Shown here piece after piece: positions 1 to 5,796 of a DNA stretch of 5,796 nucleotides (positions are counted from its first letter, which is position 1; the number at the start of each line of letters is the position of its first letter). Both the position numbers and the translations under genes were made by a program. The stretch is from Methylovirgula sp. Its GTDB lineage: Bacteria; Pseudomonadota; Alphaproteobacteria; Rhizobiales; Beijerinckiaceae. The notes beneath the pieces were generated by a model. It saw only the letters and a program-made list of their open reading frames with translations. It was not told the origin of the DNA and searched no databases. The stretch covers positions 1 to 5,796 of the forward strand of contig JASHSW010000050.1 of the NCBI GenBank assembly GCA_030038595.1, read 5' to 3'.

Positions 1-422
1 TCGTGGGCACGCGCCCGGATGCGCATCACAAAGGCATAGAACCGCGCGAACCAAGCCATCGAGAGCAACTTGCCGCGCGTCGCATCGAACAGAAAGGCGG
101 CGACGCCGACCCCCAAGACCTTGGCAGCAACGAAAGCGCCGATCCCGTAAACGAAATGATGATGCGCAATGAGCCAGACGCCGACGATCTTGAACGGCTC
201 GATCACCGCGACCGGGATCAAGAAGACAAGCAGCACGAGCGGCGCCGGCAACGCATCGATGGCGCCAACCAACGCCCGTTTGAGTGATTCGAATGCTATC
301 GCCGCGGCGAGCCGTTTCAGCAGTCCGCCGACGGCATCCCAAAGCCACGCCTCGAACAGAAAGACGGCGGCCAGGACGAACCAAAGCGGCCGGCTGAACG
401 TCTTCGTGAAGCCTTGTTGCAT
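1..422 (-). CDS. Uncharacterised alphaproteobacterial-type membrane protein (N-terminal 140 residues, C-terminus outside the window)
   Basis: The reverse strand is open from an ATG at 422 to the window edge, giving 140 codons without a stop; the gene is partial. A good ribosome binding site, GGAGAG, lies 8 bases before the ATG. The protein begins MQQGFTKTFSRPLWFVLAAV. It has a hydrophobic segment around residues 12-28 ending in AWLWD, a second around 59-75 (LPAPLVLLVFLIPVAVIEP) and a third around 89-112, followed by a basic, aromatic stretch (SMAWFARFYAFVMRIRAR). The order WLWD, then P-(F/K)-K-x-x-x-x-WLIA-H, then K-x-x-G and WFARFY resembles, from memory, a widespread unnamed family of small alphaproteobacterial inner-membrane proteins with no assigned function. 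It starts 32 bases after the RND permease stop on the same strand with no visible terminator between them, so co-transcription with the pump is likely, but a role in efflux is only inference. The existence of the gene is well supported; its function is unknown. Confidence 0.82.
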   Translation of the reverse strand, partial: MQQGFTKTFSRPLWFVLAAVFLFEAWLWDAVGGLLKRLAAAIAFESLKRALVGAIDALPAPLVLLVFLIPVAVIEPFKIVGVWLIAHHHFVYGIGAFVAAKVLGVGVAAFLFDATRGKLLSMAWFARFYAFVMRIRARAH

Positions 423-430
423 CGTCGATT

Positions 431-436
431 CTCTCC
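431..436 (-). promoter_or_regulatory. Ribosome binding site of the downstream membrane protein
   Basis: GGAGAG on the minus strand, 8 bases before the ATG at 422. It fixes the start of the partial membrane protein and lies inside the 32-base gap after the RND permease stop. It supports independent ribosome loading on a shared transcript. Confidence 0.7.
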
Positions 437-454
437 GCCGCGAAGCCGCCCGTT

Positions 455-3400
455 CTATGGCGGACTCATCTCAAAGGCAGCGATCTCCTTGTTCCGCTCC
501 GATGTCGCGGCGGCACGGTGATCTTTGGCCAAAGCCACGTAGACGGCGGGCAAAACGAAGAGCGTGAACAAGGTGCCGATCGACATCCCCGAGACGACGA
601 CGAGACCGATCGAAAAGCGGCTCGCCGCGCCGGCGCCGCTGGCGACGAGCAGCGGCAGCAGGCCGGTCACCATCGCCGCTGTGGTCATCAAAATCGGCCG
701 CAACCGCACCCGCGCCGCTTGTTCGATCGCGGCGCGCCGATCGAGCCCTTCGTTGATCTGCAAATCCCTGGCGAAGGAAACCATCAAAATGCCGTGCTTG
801 CTGATCAGGCCGATCAAGGTCACGAGTCCGACCTGCGTGTAGATATTGATCGAGGCGGCGCCGAAGAAGAGCGGTAAAAGCGCGCCGCTGATCGCCATGG
901 GCACGCTGACCATGATGACGAGCGGGTCGCGCAAGCTCTCGAACTGCGCGGCGAGAACGAGATAGATTACGATCAGCGCAAAGAAGAAGGTGATCGCCAG
1001 CTGATTGCCTTCTTGCCTAAATTGACGCGAGTCGGCGAGATAATCGTGGTTGAAGCCGGCGGGCATCTGCGCCGCCTGTTTTTCCAGGAAATCGACCGCT
1101 TGGCCCATGCTCACGCCGGGCATCGGCACGGCCTGGAAGGTCGCCGAATTCAGCTGGTTGTAATGGGTGAGAGCATTCGGATCGGTGGCCGTCGAAAGGG
1201 ATACGACGGTCGAAAGCGGGATTTGCGCGCCGTTGAGCGCCGGCACGTAATAGTGATCGAGCAGCTCGGGAGTGAGCCTCAACGTGCGCGGCACCTGCGG
1301 GATCACTTCGTAGGAACGGCCTTCAAGGTTGAACCAATTTACGTAATTGCCGCCGAGCAGCAGCGCCAGCGTGTTGCCGATCGTTTGCATATTGAGGCCG
1401 AGATCGTTCGCCTTGCTGCGATCGATGGCAACGCGCACGACCGGCTGGTTGAACTCCAAATCGCTGTCGACGACGATGAAGAGCCCGCTCTTGCGCGCCG
1501 CCCGCTTGATCTTCGCCATCTCGTTGAAGATCGCGGGAAAGCCGTCGATCGAGCTGATCACCATCTGGACCGGCAGGCCGCCCGGGCCGCCCGGCAACGG
1601 CGGCAGGTTGAAGGCGAAAGCGTTCACCCCTTCGATCTTCGAAATTTGCGCCTGGACGAGCGGCTTCAGCGTCATCGCCGAGCGCTTGCGCTCGCTCCAA
1701 GGCTTCAACAGCATCCCGGAGATGCCCTGATTCGGCGACGGAGTACCGTTGAGCACGAAGCGCAGGTCAGTCTCGGGAAATTGTTGGAAGACCTTGTCGA
1801 GCTTGGCGCCGTAATAGTCCGCATAATCGATGTTGGCGTACTGCGGGGTCTTGGTCAGCGCGAAGATGATGCCCTGATCTTCCTCCGGTGCCAGCTCTCT
1901 GCGGCTATGGTCGTAAAGAAAGACCACCAGCCCGAGAATGGTGACGGCGAAAAGCGCCGTCGCGGGACGATAATCGAGAGAGCGATCAAGTCTTCGTCCA
2001 TACCAGCGCGTGACGGCGCTGAACATCCTGTCGATCCATCCGGAAAAGCCGGTCTGTAACGCATGCCGCGAAAGAAAGACCGAGCACATCATCGGCGACA
2101 AGGTGAGCGCGATCACGCCCGAGACGATGACCGCTCCGGCGAGGGTGAAAGCGAATTCGCGGAACAGCGAGCCGGTTAGGCCGCCGAGCAGTCCAATTGG
2201 GGCATAGACCGCGGCGAGCGTGATCGTCATGGCGATCACCGGCCCGACGATTTCGCGCGCGCCCTGCAGTGCCGCCTGGACGGCGGTCTTGCCCTCCTCC
2301 AGATGGCGGTGAATGTTCTCGACGACCACGATTGCGTCGTCGACGACGAGACCGATCGCCAGCACCATGGCAAGCAGCGTCAGCAGGTTGAGGCTGAAAC
2401 CCATGGCGAGCATCAGCGCGCAGGAGCCGACAAGCGACAGCGGAATCGTCACCACCGGGATGAGGACGGATCGGAACGATCCGAGGAACAGAAAGATGAC
2501 GACGATAACGATGGCGACCGCATCGATCAGCGTCTTCTCCACCTCGTTGATCGAGGACTGGATGAACTTCGTCGAATCGTAGGCGACTTTCATCTTGAGC
2601 GAAGGCGGCAGATTGCGCTCGATCGCCGGGAAGAGCGCCCGCACGCCTTTTACGATCGCCAACGGATTGCCCTGCGGCGTAGCTTGCACGCCGATGAAAA
2701 CCGCGTGCTGGCCGTTGAACGCGACGCTGGAGTCGGCGCTTTGGGCGCCCAGTTCAACGGTCGCAATGTCCTGCATGCGTACCAAGCCGCCGTCCTTAGC
2801 CTTGACGATCATCCGCTTGAACTGATCGATGTCGGTAAGATCGGCGTTGGTGGTTACGTTGGAAATCGTGAAATAGCCTTTCGTCTGACCGGCGGCGGCC
2901 TGGAAATTATTGGCCTGGATGGCGTTCATAACGTCGGCGGCGGAGACGCCGCGCCCAGCCATGCGGATCGGATCGAGCCAAAGTCGCATGGCGAAGGTCT
3001 GGCCGCCGAGAATGTCGGCCGAGGCGACGCCGTCCACCGTCGATAACAGCGGTTGCACGACGCGCGTAAGATAGTCGGAGATCGCCGAAGGGGTCAGCTC
3101 GGTGCTCGAGAACCCGAGATACATCACCGCCGTCGTCTGGCCGGTGGATTTCAGGATGATCGGATCGTTCGCCGCTTTCGGGATCTGGTATTTGACCTGG
3201 TTGACCTTGGCCATCACCTCGGTCAGCGCTTGGTTGGGATCGAAGTTGAGCTTCATATAGACGGAAATCGTGCTCGCGCCCTGCACCGAGGACGAGGTCA
3301 TGTAGTCGATGCCTTCGGCCGAAGCGACCGCCTGCTCGATCGGCGTCGTGATGAAACCCTGCATCAATTCCGGCGAGGCGCCGGGATAGGTGGTCGTCAC

Positions 3401-3538
3401 GGTGATGACCGTGTTCGACAATTTCGGATATTGGCGGATCGGCAGGCTGGTCCCGGCTTTCAGCCCGACGAGCAGGATCAGCAGGCTGACGACCAGCGAC
3501 AGCACCGGTCGTTTGATGAACAGATCGGTGAAGACCAT
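455..3538 (-). CDS. RND (HAE1-type) multidrug efflux permease, MexI/MexW-like
   Basis: Inner-membrane proton/drug antiporter of a tripartite efflux pump, 1027 residues and close to the usual 1020-1050 of the family. It begins MVFTDLFIKRPVLSLVVSLL, typical of MexI/MexW-type pumps, with TM1 about 10-28, a large periplasmic porter loop to about 335, and TM2-6 to about 490. TM7 is near 527-545, a second porter loop follows, and TM8-12 span about 848-1003. The proton-relay residues, numbered by analogy with AcrB, are all present: D400 and D401 in VVDDAIVVVEN (AcrB D407/D408), K914 in LISKHGIL (K940), R945 in RLRPILMT (R971) and T952 (T978). The PLPGGPGGLP stretch near 648 is the Pro/Gly-rich turn often seen in the second porter domain. 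The start is supported by GGAG 6 bases upstream. The gene follows the adaptor by 15 bases. Substrates cannot be read from sequence; export of drugs, phenazine-like metabolites or solvents are all possible. No truncation or frameshift is seen. Confidence 0.96.
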   Translation of the reverse strand: MVFTDLFIKRPVLSLVVSLLILLVGLKAGTSLPIRQYPKLSNTVITVTTTYPGASPELMQGFITTPIEQAVASAEGIDYMTSSSVQGASTISVYMKLNFDPNQALTEVMAKVNQVKYQIPKAANDPIILKSTGQTTAVMYLGFSSTELTPSAISDYLTRVVQPLLSTVDGVASADILGGQTFAMRLWLDPIRMAGRGVSAADVMNAIQANNFQAAAGQTKGYFTISNVTTNADLTDIDQFKRMIVKAKDGGLVRMQDIATVELGAQSADSSVAFNGQHAVFIGVQATPQGNPLAIVKGVRALFPAIERNLPPSLKMKVAYDSTKFIQSSINEVEKTLIDAVAIVIVVIFLFLGSFRSVLIPVVTIPLSLVGSCALMLAMGFSLNLLTLLAMVLAIGLVVDDAIVVVENIHRHLEEGKTAVQAALQGAREIVGPVIAMTITLAAVYAPIGLLGGLTGSLFREFAFTLAGAVIVSGVIALTLSPMMCSVFLSRHALQTGFSGWIDRMFSAVTRWYGRRLDRSLDYRPATALFAVTILGLVVFLYDHSRRELAPEEDQGIIFALTKTPQYANIDYADYYGAKLDKVFQQFPETDLRFVLNGTPSPNQGISGMLLKPWSERKRSAMTLKPLVQAQISKIEGVNAFAFNLPPLPGGPGGLPVQMVISSIDGFPAIFNEMAKIKRAARKSGLFIVVDSDLEFNQPVVRVAIDRSKANDLGLNMQTIGNTLALLLGGNYVNWFNLEGRSYEVIPQVPRTLRLTPELLDHYYVPALNGAQIPLSTVVSLSTATDPNALTHYNQLNSATFQAVPMPGVSMGQAVDFLEKQAAQMPAGFNHDYLADSRQFRQEGNQLAITFFFALIVIYLVLAAQFESLRDPLVIMVSVPMAISGALLPLFFGAASINIYTQVGLVTLIGLISKHGILMVSFARDLQINEGLDRRAAIEQAARVRLRPILMTTAAMVTGLLPLLVASGAGAASRFSIGLVVVSGMSIGTLFTLFVLPAVYVALAKDHRAAATSERNKEIAAFEMSPP

Positions 3539-3544
3539 CCGGCG

Positions 3545-3548
3545 CTCC
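3545..3548 (-). promoter_or_regulatory. Ribosome binding site of the RND permease
   Basis: GGAG on the minus strand, 6 bases before the ATG at 3538, within the 15-base gap after the adaptor stop codon (TGA at 3556-3554). It supports the chosen permease start. Confidence 0.65.
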
Positions 3549-3553
3549 GCGGC

Positions 3554-4750
3554 TCAGTAGGGGCCGGGCGTCGCGGCGAGCGGCGGCAGCGGATCGGGCG
3601 AAATCGCCACCTCGGCGCCGCCCTGCAACTTGAGCTGCCCGACGGCGACCACTCGATCGCCCGGCTTTACCGCGCCGCTGATGACGACGCGCCCGTTGAT
3701 GCGCTCGCCGGTCCGCACAAAGGTCCGCTCCGCGACGAGCTTCGTCTTGCCGTCGTCGCCTTTCTCCGGCTTGATGAGAAAAACGGAATCGCCGTAGAGC
3801 GTATAGTCAGCGGCGGTCTCGGGAACGGTGAGTACCGGCGGCAGCGGCGGTAAGACCACAGTGGTCGTCGCGAACATGCCCGGCTTCAAGGCGTGGTCGC
3901 GATTATCGAGCGTTGCCTGAACCCGTATGTTGCGGGTATCGGTCGAAATCTGCGGCTCGATCGTTGTGATCTTGCCCACGAACGTGCGGTTTGGATAGGC
4001 ATCGATCGCGACGCGTACGGTCTGGCCGACTTTGAGGAGAGCGCTGTCCTTTTCGGTCGCCGTGAAGTTCACATAGACTTGCGAGAGATCGGTCAGCGTG
4101 ACGATCTGCGCCCCGGCGTTGATGAACTGACCCAGTTCGACGTGGCGCACGCCGAGTTCGCCGTCGAACGGTGCGCGGATCAGCTTTTGCGAGATAATCG
4201 CCTGGGTTTTGGCGATACCGGCGAGCGCCTGGTCGTAAACCGATTGGCTCTGGTCGACCGTCGCCTGCGGGCCGTATTCGCGCGCGGCAAGCGCCTTGGC
4301 GCGGTCGAGCGCAAGTTTGGCGGCGGTCGCCTGCGCCTCGAAACTTGCGAGGTCGCCGAGATCCGGATCGTCGTACAACTGAACGAGCGGATCGCCGGCT
4401 TTGACGTGCGCGCCCGGCTCGAACATGATTTTCACCACCCGGCCGCTCACGTCCGTCGTCACGTCCACCTGATGGACGGCTTGGACATCGCCGATTCCGG
4501 TCAAGAGATGCGGCAGCACTTCCGATTTGACCTCGGCGGCGGAGACGACAATCGGCGGGTGATGCATGTTGGCGAAGAACTGTGCGATCATGTGATCGCG
4601 GAACGTGTTGAATCCCCAAAGGCCGCCGACCAGCAGCGCCATCAGCACAGCAACGATCGTAAACCACAGCCTGCCGCGGACACGCCGCGCCGGGGCCGGC
4701 GCCTCATAGGCCACGCCGGCTCGATGCCCGGTCTCGGTCGAAATCGTCAT
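3554..4750 (-). CDS. RND efflux periplasmic adaptor subunit (membrane fusion protein, MexH-like)
   Basis: Periplasmic adaptor linking the RND permease to an outer-membrane channel, 398 residues. A short cytoplasmic basic N-terminus (ARRVRGR, 21-27) precedes one membrane anchor at about 28-46. There is no lipobox and no cysteine, so it is a TM-anchored rather than lipoprotein adaptor. Then come the first lipoyl half (about 92-126, DVSGRVVKIMFEPGAHVKAGD), a short alpha-hairpin (about 130-187), the second lipoyl half (KLIRAPFDGELGVRHVELGQ, 189-208), the beta-barrel (about 225-298, ending LKPGMFATTTVVLP) and a membrane-proximal domain to a Pro-rich tail. I chose the ATG at 4750, not the in-frame ATG at 4837. 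GGAAAG lies 8 bases before 4750, and the 29 extra residues of the longer form are an Arg/Ser-rich out-of-frame reading of the tetR end with no adaptor character. The start follows the tetR stop after a single base. The family assignment is firm; the MexH subtype is a judgement. Confidence 0.94.
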   Translation of the reverse strand: MTISTETGHRAGVAYEAPAPARRVRGRLWFTIVAVLMALLVGGLWGFNTFRDHMIAQFFANMHHPPIVVSAAEVKSEVLPHLLTGIGDVQAVHQVDVTTDVSGRVVKIMFEPGAHVKAGDPLVQLYDDPDLGDLASFEAQATAAKLALDRAKALAAREYGPQATVDQSQSVYDQALAGIAKTQAIISQKLIRAPFDGELGVRHVELGQFINAGAQIVTLTDLSQVYVNFTATEKDSALLKVGQTVRVAIDAYPNRTFVGKITTIEPQISTDTRNIRVQATLDNRDHALKPGMFATTTVVLPPLPPVLTVPETAADYTLYGDSVFLIKPEKGDDGKTKLVAERTFVRTGERINGRVVISGAVKPGDRVVAVGQLKLQGGAEVAISPDPLPPLAATPGPY

Positions 4751-4751
4751 C

Positions 4752-5444
4752 TCATGCGCTTTCCAAAGAGAAATCCGTGAGCTCGCGCGGCATCGCGCAG
4801 TTGGCATGCGCGGCGATGGCGATCTCGGTGAGGCCAATTCCGCGCAGCAGGAATTCGCGGATCTCGCGATCGAGTTGGGCGGCCGGCGGATAGGCCAAAG
4901 GAGGAACCTGTGGCAGCAGCGCAGCGGCCAACGTGCAGAGCGTGTGATGCAGGAACCAGAAGAGGTCGCGCGCCGAAGCCTCGCCCGGCTTGGCGTCCCC
5001 CGTCGCGATCGCCTGCGTCAGAGAATCGATGAAAATCGGCGCGACGAGCTGCTCGACCTTGTCGAACAGAATCTGCGCGAATTCCCCATCTTCGAGCAGG
5101 CTGGAGAGCACGAGCCGCAACTTCTCGTTGCGTTCCGCCGGCCCGGGCTTTGCCAAGAACCAGTTGATCATGCCTTGTACGAAAACGACGAGCGTTCCCG
5201 CCGAGGGTGGCAGAGCCCGCAGCCGCATCAGGCCCGGATCGGCTTCGCAGAGGTCGGTCAAAATCGCTGCATAAATGGCAGATTTCGTCGGGAAGTGCTT
5301 GAAAAGCAATGCTTCCGAGATGCCCGCCGCGTCGGCGATGCGGCGCGTCGTGGTCCCCGTAAACCCGTACCGCGCAAACAGCGGCAGAGCTGTATCGAGG
5401 ATCTGTTGGCGGCGTGAGTCGCGGGAAAGCCGGGGGGTGTTCAT
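4752..5444 (-). CDS. TetR/AcrR-family transcriptional repressor, probable autoregulator of the efflux operon
   Basis: DNA-binding one-component regulator of 230 residues. The N-terminal TetR helix-turn-helix covers about residues 11-58: RRQQILDTALPLFARYGFTG, then TTTRRIADAAGISEALLFKHF with the typical recognition-helix pattern and the K(S)AIYAAIL segment after it. The remaining residues, about 65-230, form the variable all-helical ligand and dimer domain, with LFWFLHHTLCTLAAALL near 161-177. The ATG at 5444 is the only plausible start: an in-frame TGA lies 13-15 bases upstream and no alternative start codon occurs before the HTH. No Shine-Dalgarno sequence precedes it. The gene is first in the pump operon, not divergent from it, and a perfect inverted repeat lies 5 bases before its start. 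This points to negative autoregulation together with pump control. The family is certain; the ligand is unknown. An activator role is possible but unusual for this arrangement. Confidence 0.95.
   Translation of the reverse strand: MNTPRLSRDSRRQQILDTALPLFARYGFTGTTTRRIADAAGISEALLFKHFPTKSAIYAAILTDLCEADPGLMRLRALPPSAGTLVVFVQGMINWFLAKPGPAERNEKLRLVLSSLLEDGEFAQILFDKVEQLVAPIFIDSLTQAIATGDAKPGEASARDLFWFLHHTLCTLAAALLPQVPPLAYPPAAQLDREIREFLLRGIGLTEIAIAAHANCAMPRELTDFSLESA
4759..4764 (-). promoter_or_regulatory. Ribosome binding site of the adaptor, inside the tetR 3' end
   Basis: GGAAAG on the minus strand, 8 bases before the adaptor ATG at 4750 and inside the last codons of tetR. The tetR TGA (4754-4752) and the adaptor ATG are separated by one base, an arrangement that commonly gives translational coupling or re-initiation. 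This site decides the adaptor start in favour of 4750. Confidence 0.6.
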
Positions 5445-5448
5445 AATT

Positions 5449-5468
5449 GTAAGTGATCACTCACTTAC
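5449..5468. promoter_or_regulatory. Perfect inverted repeat, probable TetR operator
   Basis: Arms GTAAGTGA (5449-5456) and TCACTTAC (5461-5468) are exact reverse complements around a 4-base centre, TCAC. The core GTGATCAC at 5453-5460 is itself a perfect palindrome, so the site has two overlapping dyads. Its size, its AT-rich GTGA/TCAC character and its place 5 bases upstream of tetR fit TetR/AcrR operators seen before RND efflux operons. It fills the space between the TTGACA box and the start codon, so a bound dimer would block RNA polymerase. Binding by this particular TetR protein is inference. Confidence 0.8.
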
Positions 5469-5479
5469 CGAAATGTCAA
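5451..5479 (-). promoter_or_regulatory. Probable promoter of the tetR-adaptor-permease operon
   Basis: A consensus -35 box, TTGACA, lies at 5479-5474 on the minus strand. With the standard 17-base spacer the -10 position falls on TCACTT (5456-5451), a poor match. A better -10-like word, TACAAT (5451-5446), lies 22 bases away, which is too far for ordinary sigma-70 use. Either choice puts the transcript start at or just inside the tetR ATG, consistent with a leaderless message. The -35 box is convincing; the -10 is uncertain. Confidence 0.5.
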
Positions 5480-5669
5480 GGCACCGTGTGGCAGCGATTT
5501 TCCGTCCTGGCCGGGCGAGCGGGCGAAGGAGCGCGAATCCGTACCCCGAGCATTTGTTCAAATCGCACACGGGCGGAGATCGAGGGCGATTGCCGCGCCA
5601 TCTGTGTCGCGACGTTGGCGGTCGAGCGCTTCACTTTCCTTCCACTCCCCTGCCTGCTATCCCGCGCGC

Positions 5670-5796
5670 ATGTTGAAACTCGAAAATATCCGCAACTTCT
5701 CCATCATCGCCCATATCAATCATGGCAAATCGACGCTCGCCGACCGGCTGATCCAAACGACCGGCGGACTGCCGGACCGCGAAATGATGGCGCAGG
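5670..5796 (+). CDS. lepA: Translation factor LepA (elongation factor 4), first 42 residues
   Basis: Ribosome-associated translational GTPase, truncated by the window edge (full-length LepA is about 600 residues). The 42 codons read [20 protein letters not shown], then [20 protein letters not shown], then AQ. This matches the LepA N-terminus: the [10 protein letters not shown] lead-in, the G1/P-loop and the LADRLI helix that continues toward switch I. The P-loop reads AHINHGKST where LepA normally has AHIDHGKST; residue 17 is Asn (AAT at 5718-5720) instead of Asp. The catalytic-site GKST is intact. No purine-rich ribosome binding site precedes the ATG: the preceding 40 bases are pyrimidine-rich with a CGCGCGC stretch next to the start. 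The start is supported by alignment from memory with LepA N-termini. The gene diverges from the efflux operon across a 225-base spacer; it is a housekeeping neighbour, not part of the pump system. Confidence 0.93.
   Translation, partial: MLKLENIRNFSIIAHINHGKSTLADRLIQTTGGLPDREMMAQ

Noticed and set aside
437..470. Possible hairpin (CCGCC pairing with GGCGG) across the permease stop codon
   Set aside because: The stem is only 5 base pairs, overlaps the coding end and has no T-run. It is not a credible intrinsic terminator.
1013..2059. Long plus-strand open frame (348 codons) opposite the RND permease
   Set aside because: It is His/Arg/Asp-rich with no recognisable domain and lies wholly antisense to a strongly conserved permease. 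GC-rich codon bias produces such antisense frames.
595..2358. Exact 18-base direct repeat (595-612 and 2341-2358) inside the permease gene
   Set aside because: It encodes IGLVV-type transmembrane residues in TM12 and TM4. It is explained by similar hydrophobic sequence and codon bias, not by a mobile or recombination repeat.
3053..4780. Plus-strand open frames of 266 and 295 codons opposite the permease start and adaptor
   Set aside because: They have Arg/Asp/His-rich shadow composition, no family features and no ribosome binding sites of note. The opposite strand encodes well-supported proteins.
4751..4837. Longer adaptor form starting at ATG 4837
   Set aside because: The extra 29 residues are an out-of-frame reading of tetR, lack adaptor character, and would put the membrane anchor far from the N-terminus. 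The ATG at 4750 has a well-placed GGAAAG.
5552..5563. Small inverted repeat ATTTG-TT-CAAAT in the tetR-lepA spacer
   Set aside because: Arms of 5 bases are expected by chance. It does not resemble the tetR operator and no promoter element is aligned with it.
5275..5676. Plus-strand open frame of 133 codons spanning the tetR start and the spacer
   Set aside because: It is antisense to the tetR HTH region and crosses the operator and promoter. It has no domain and no ribosome binding site.

Overview
This is a GC-rich window from a Gram-negative bacterium. The codon usage, the type of RND pump and the type of small membrane protein at the left edge suggest an alphaproteobacterium, probably of the Rhizobiales/Hyphomicrobiales kind. 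That assignment is inferred from protein flavour only, because no rRNA or other marker is present apart from the first 42 codons of lepA.

Layout, right to left. Four genes lie head to tail on the minus strand: a TetR-family repressor (5444-4752), a periplasmic adaptor (membrane fusion protein, 4750-3554), an RND (HAE1-type) inner-membrane efflux permease (3538-455), and an uncharacterised membrane protein that runs off the left edge (422 to below 1). The gaps are 1, 15 and 32 bases, and no terminator-like hairpin with a T-run is visible between them, so they are most simply read as one transcript. Divergent from them, on the plus strand, the translation factor lepA (EF-4) begins at 5670 and runs off the right edge. 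The 225-base spacer between tetR and lepA (5445-5669) contains a perfect 8+8 inverted repeat. It sits immediately downstream of a consensus TTGACA box and directly in front of the tetR start codon, and is very probably the repressor's own operator.

How the genes work together. The adaptor and permease should form a proton-driven drug or metabolite exporter of the MexHI/MexVW type, completed by an outer-membrane channel that is not encoded here. The TetR protein is the first gene of the operon it probably controls. When a ligand releases it from the operator, repressor and pump would be made together (negative autoregulation). The proton-relay residues of the permease are intact, so the pump looks functional.

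The window is mostly an ordinary efflux operon beside a housekeeping gene. The points most worth a second look are the apparently leaderless tetR start under an operator-filled promoter, the 1-base tetR/adaptor junction, the co-directional membrane protein after the permease, and an Asp-to-Asn change in the LepA P-loop. The long plus-strand open frames opposite the pump genes look like antisense shadows. No mobile element, CRISPR array or RNA gene was seen.
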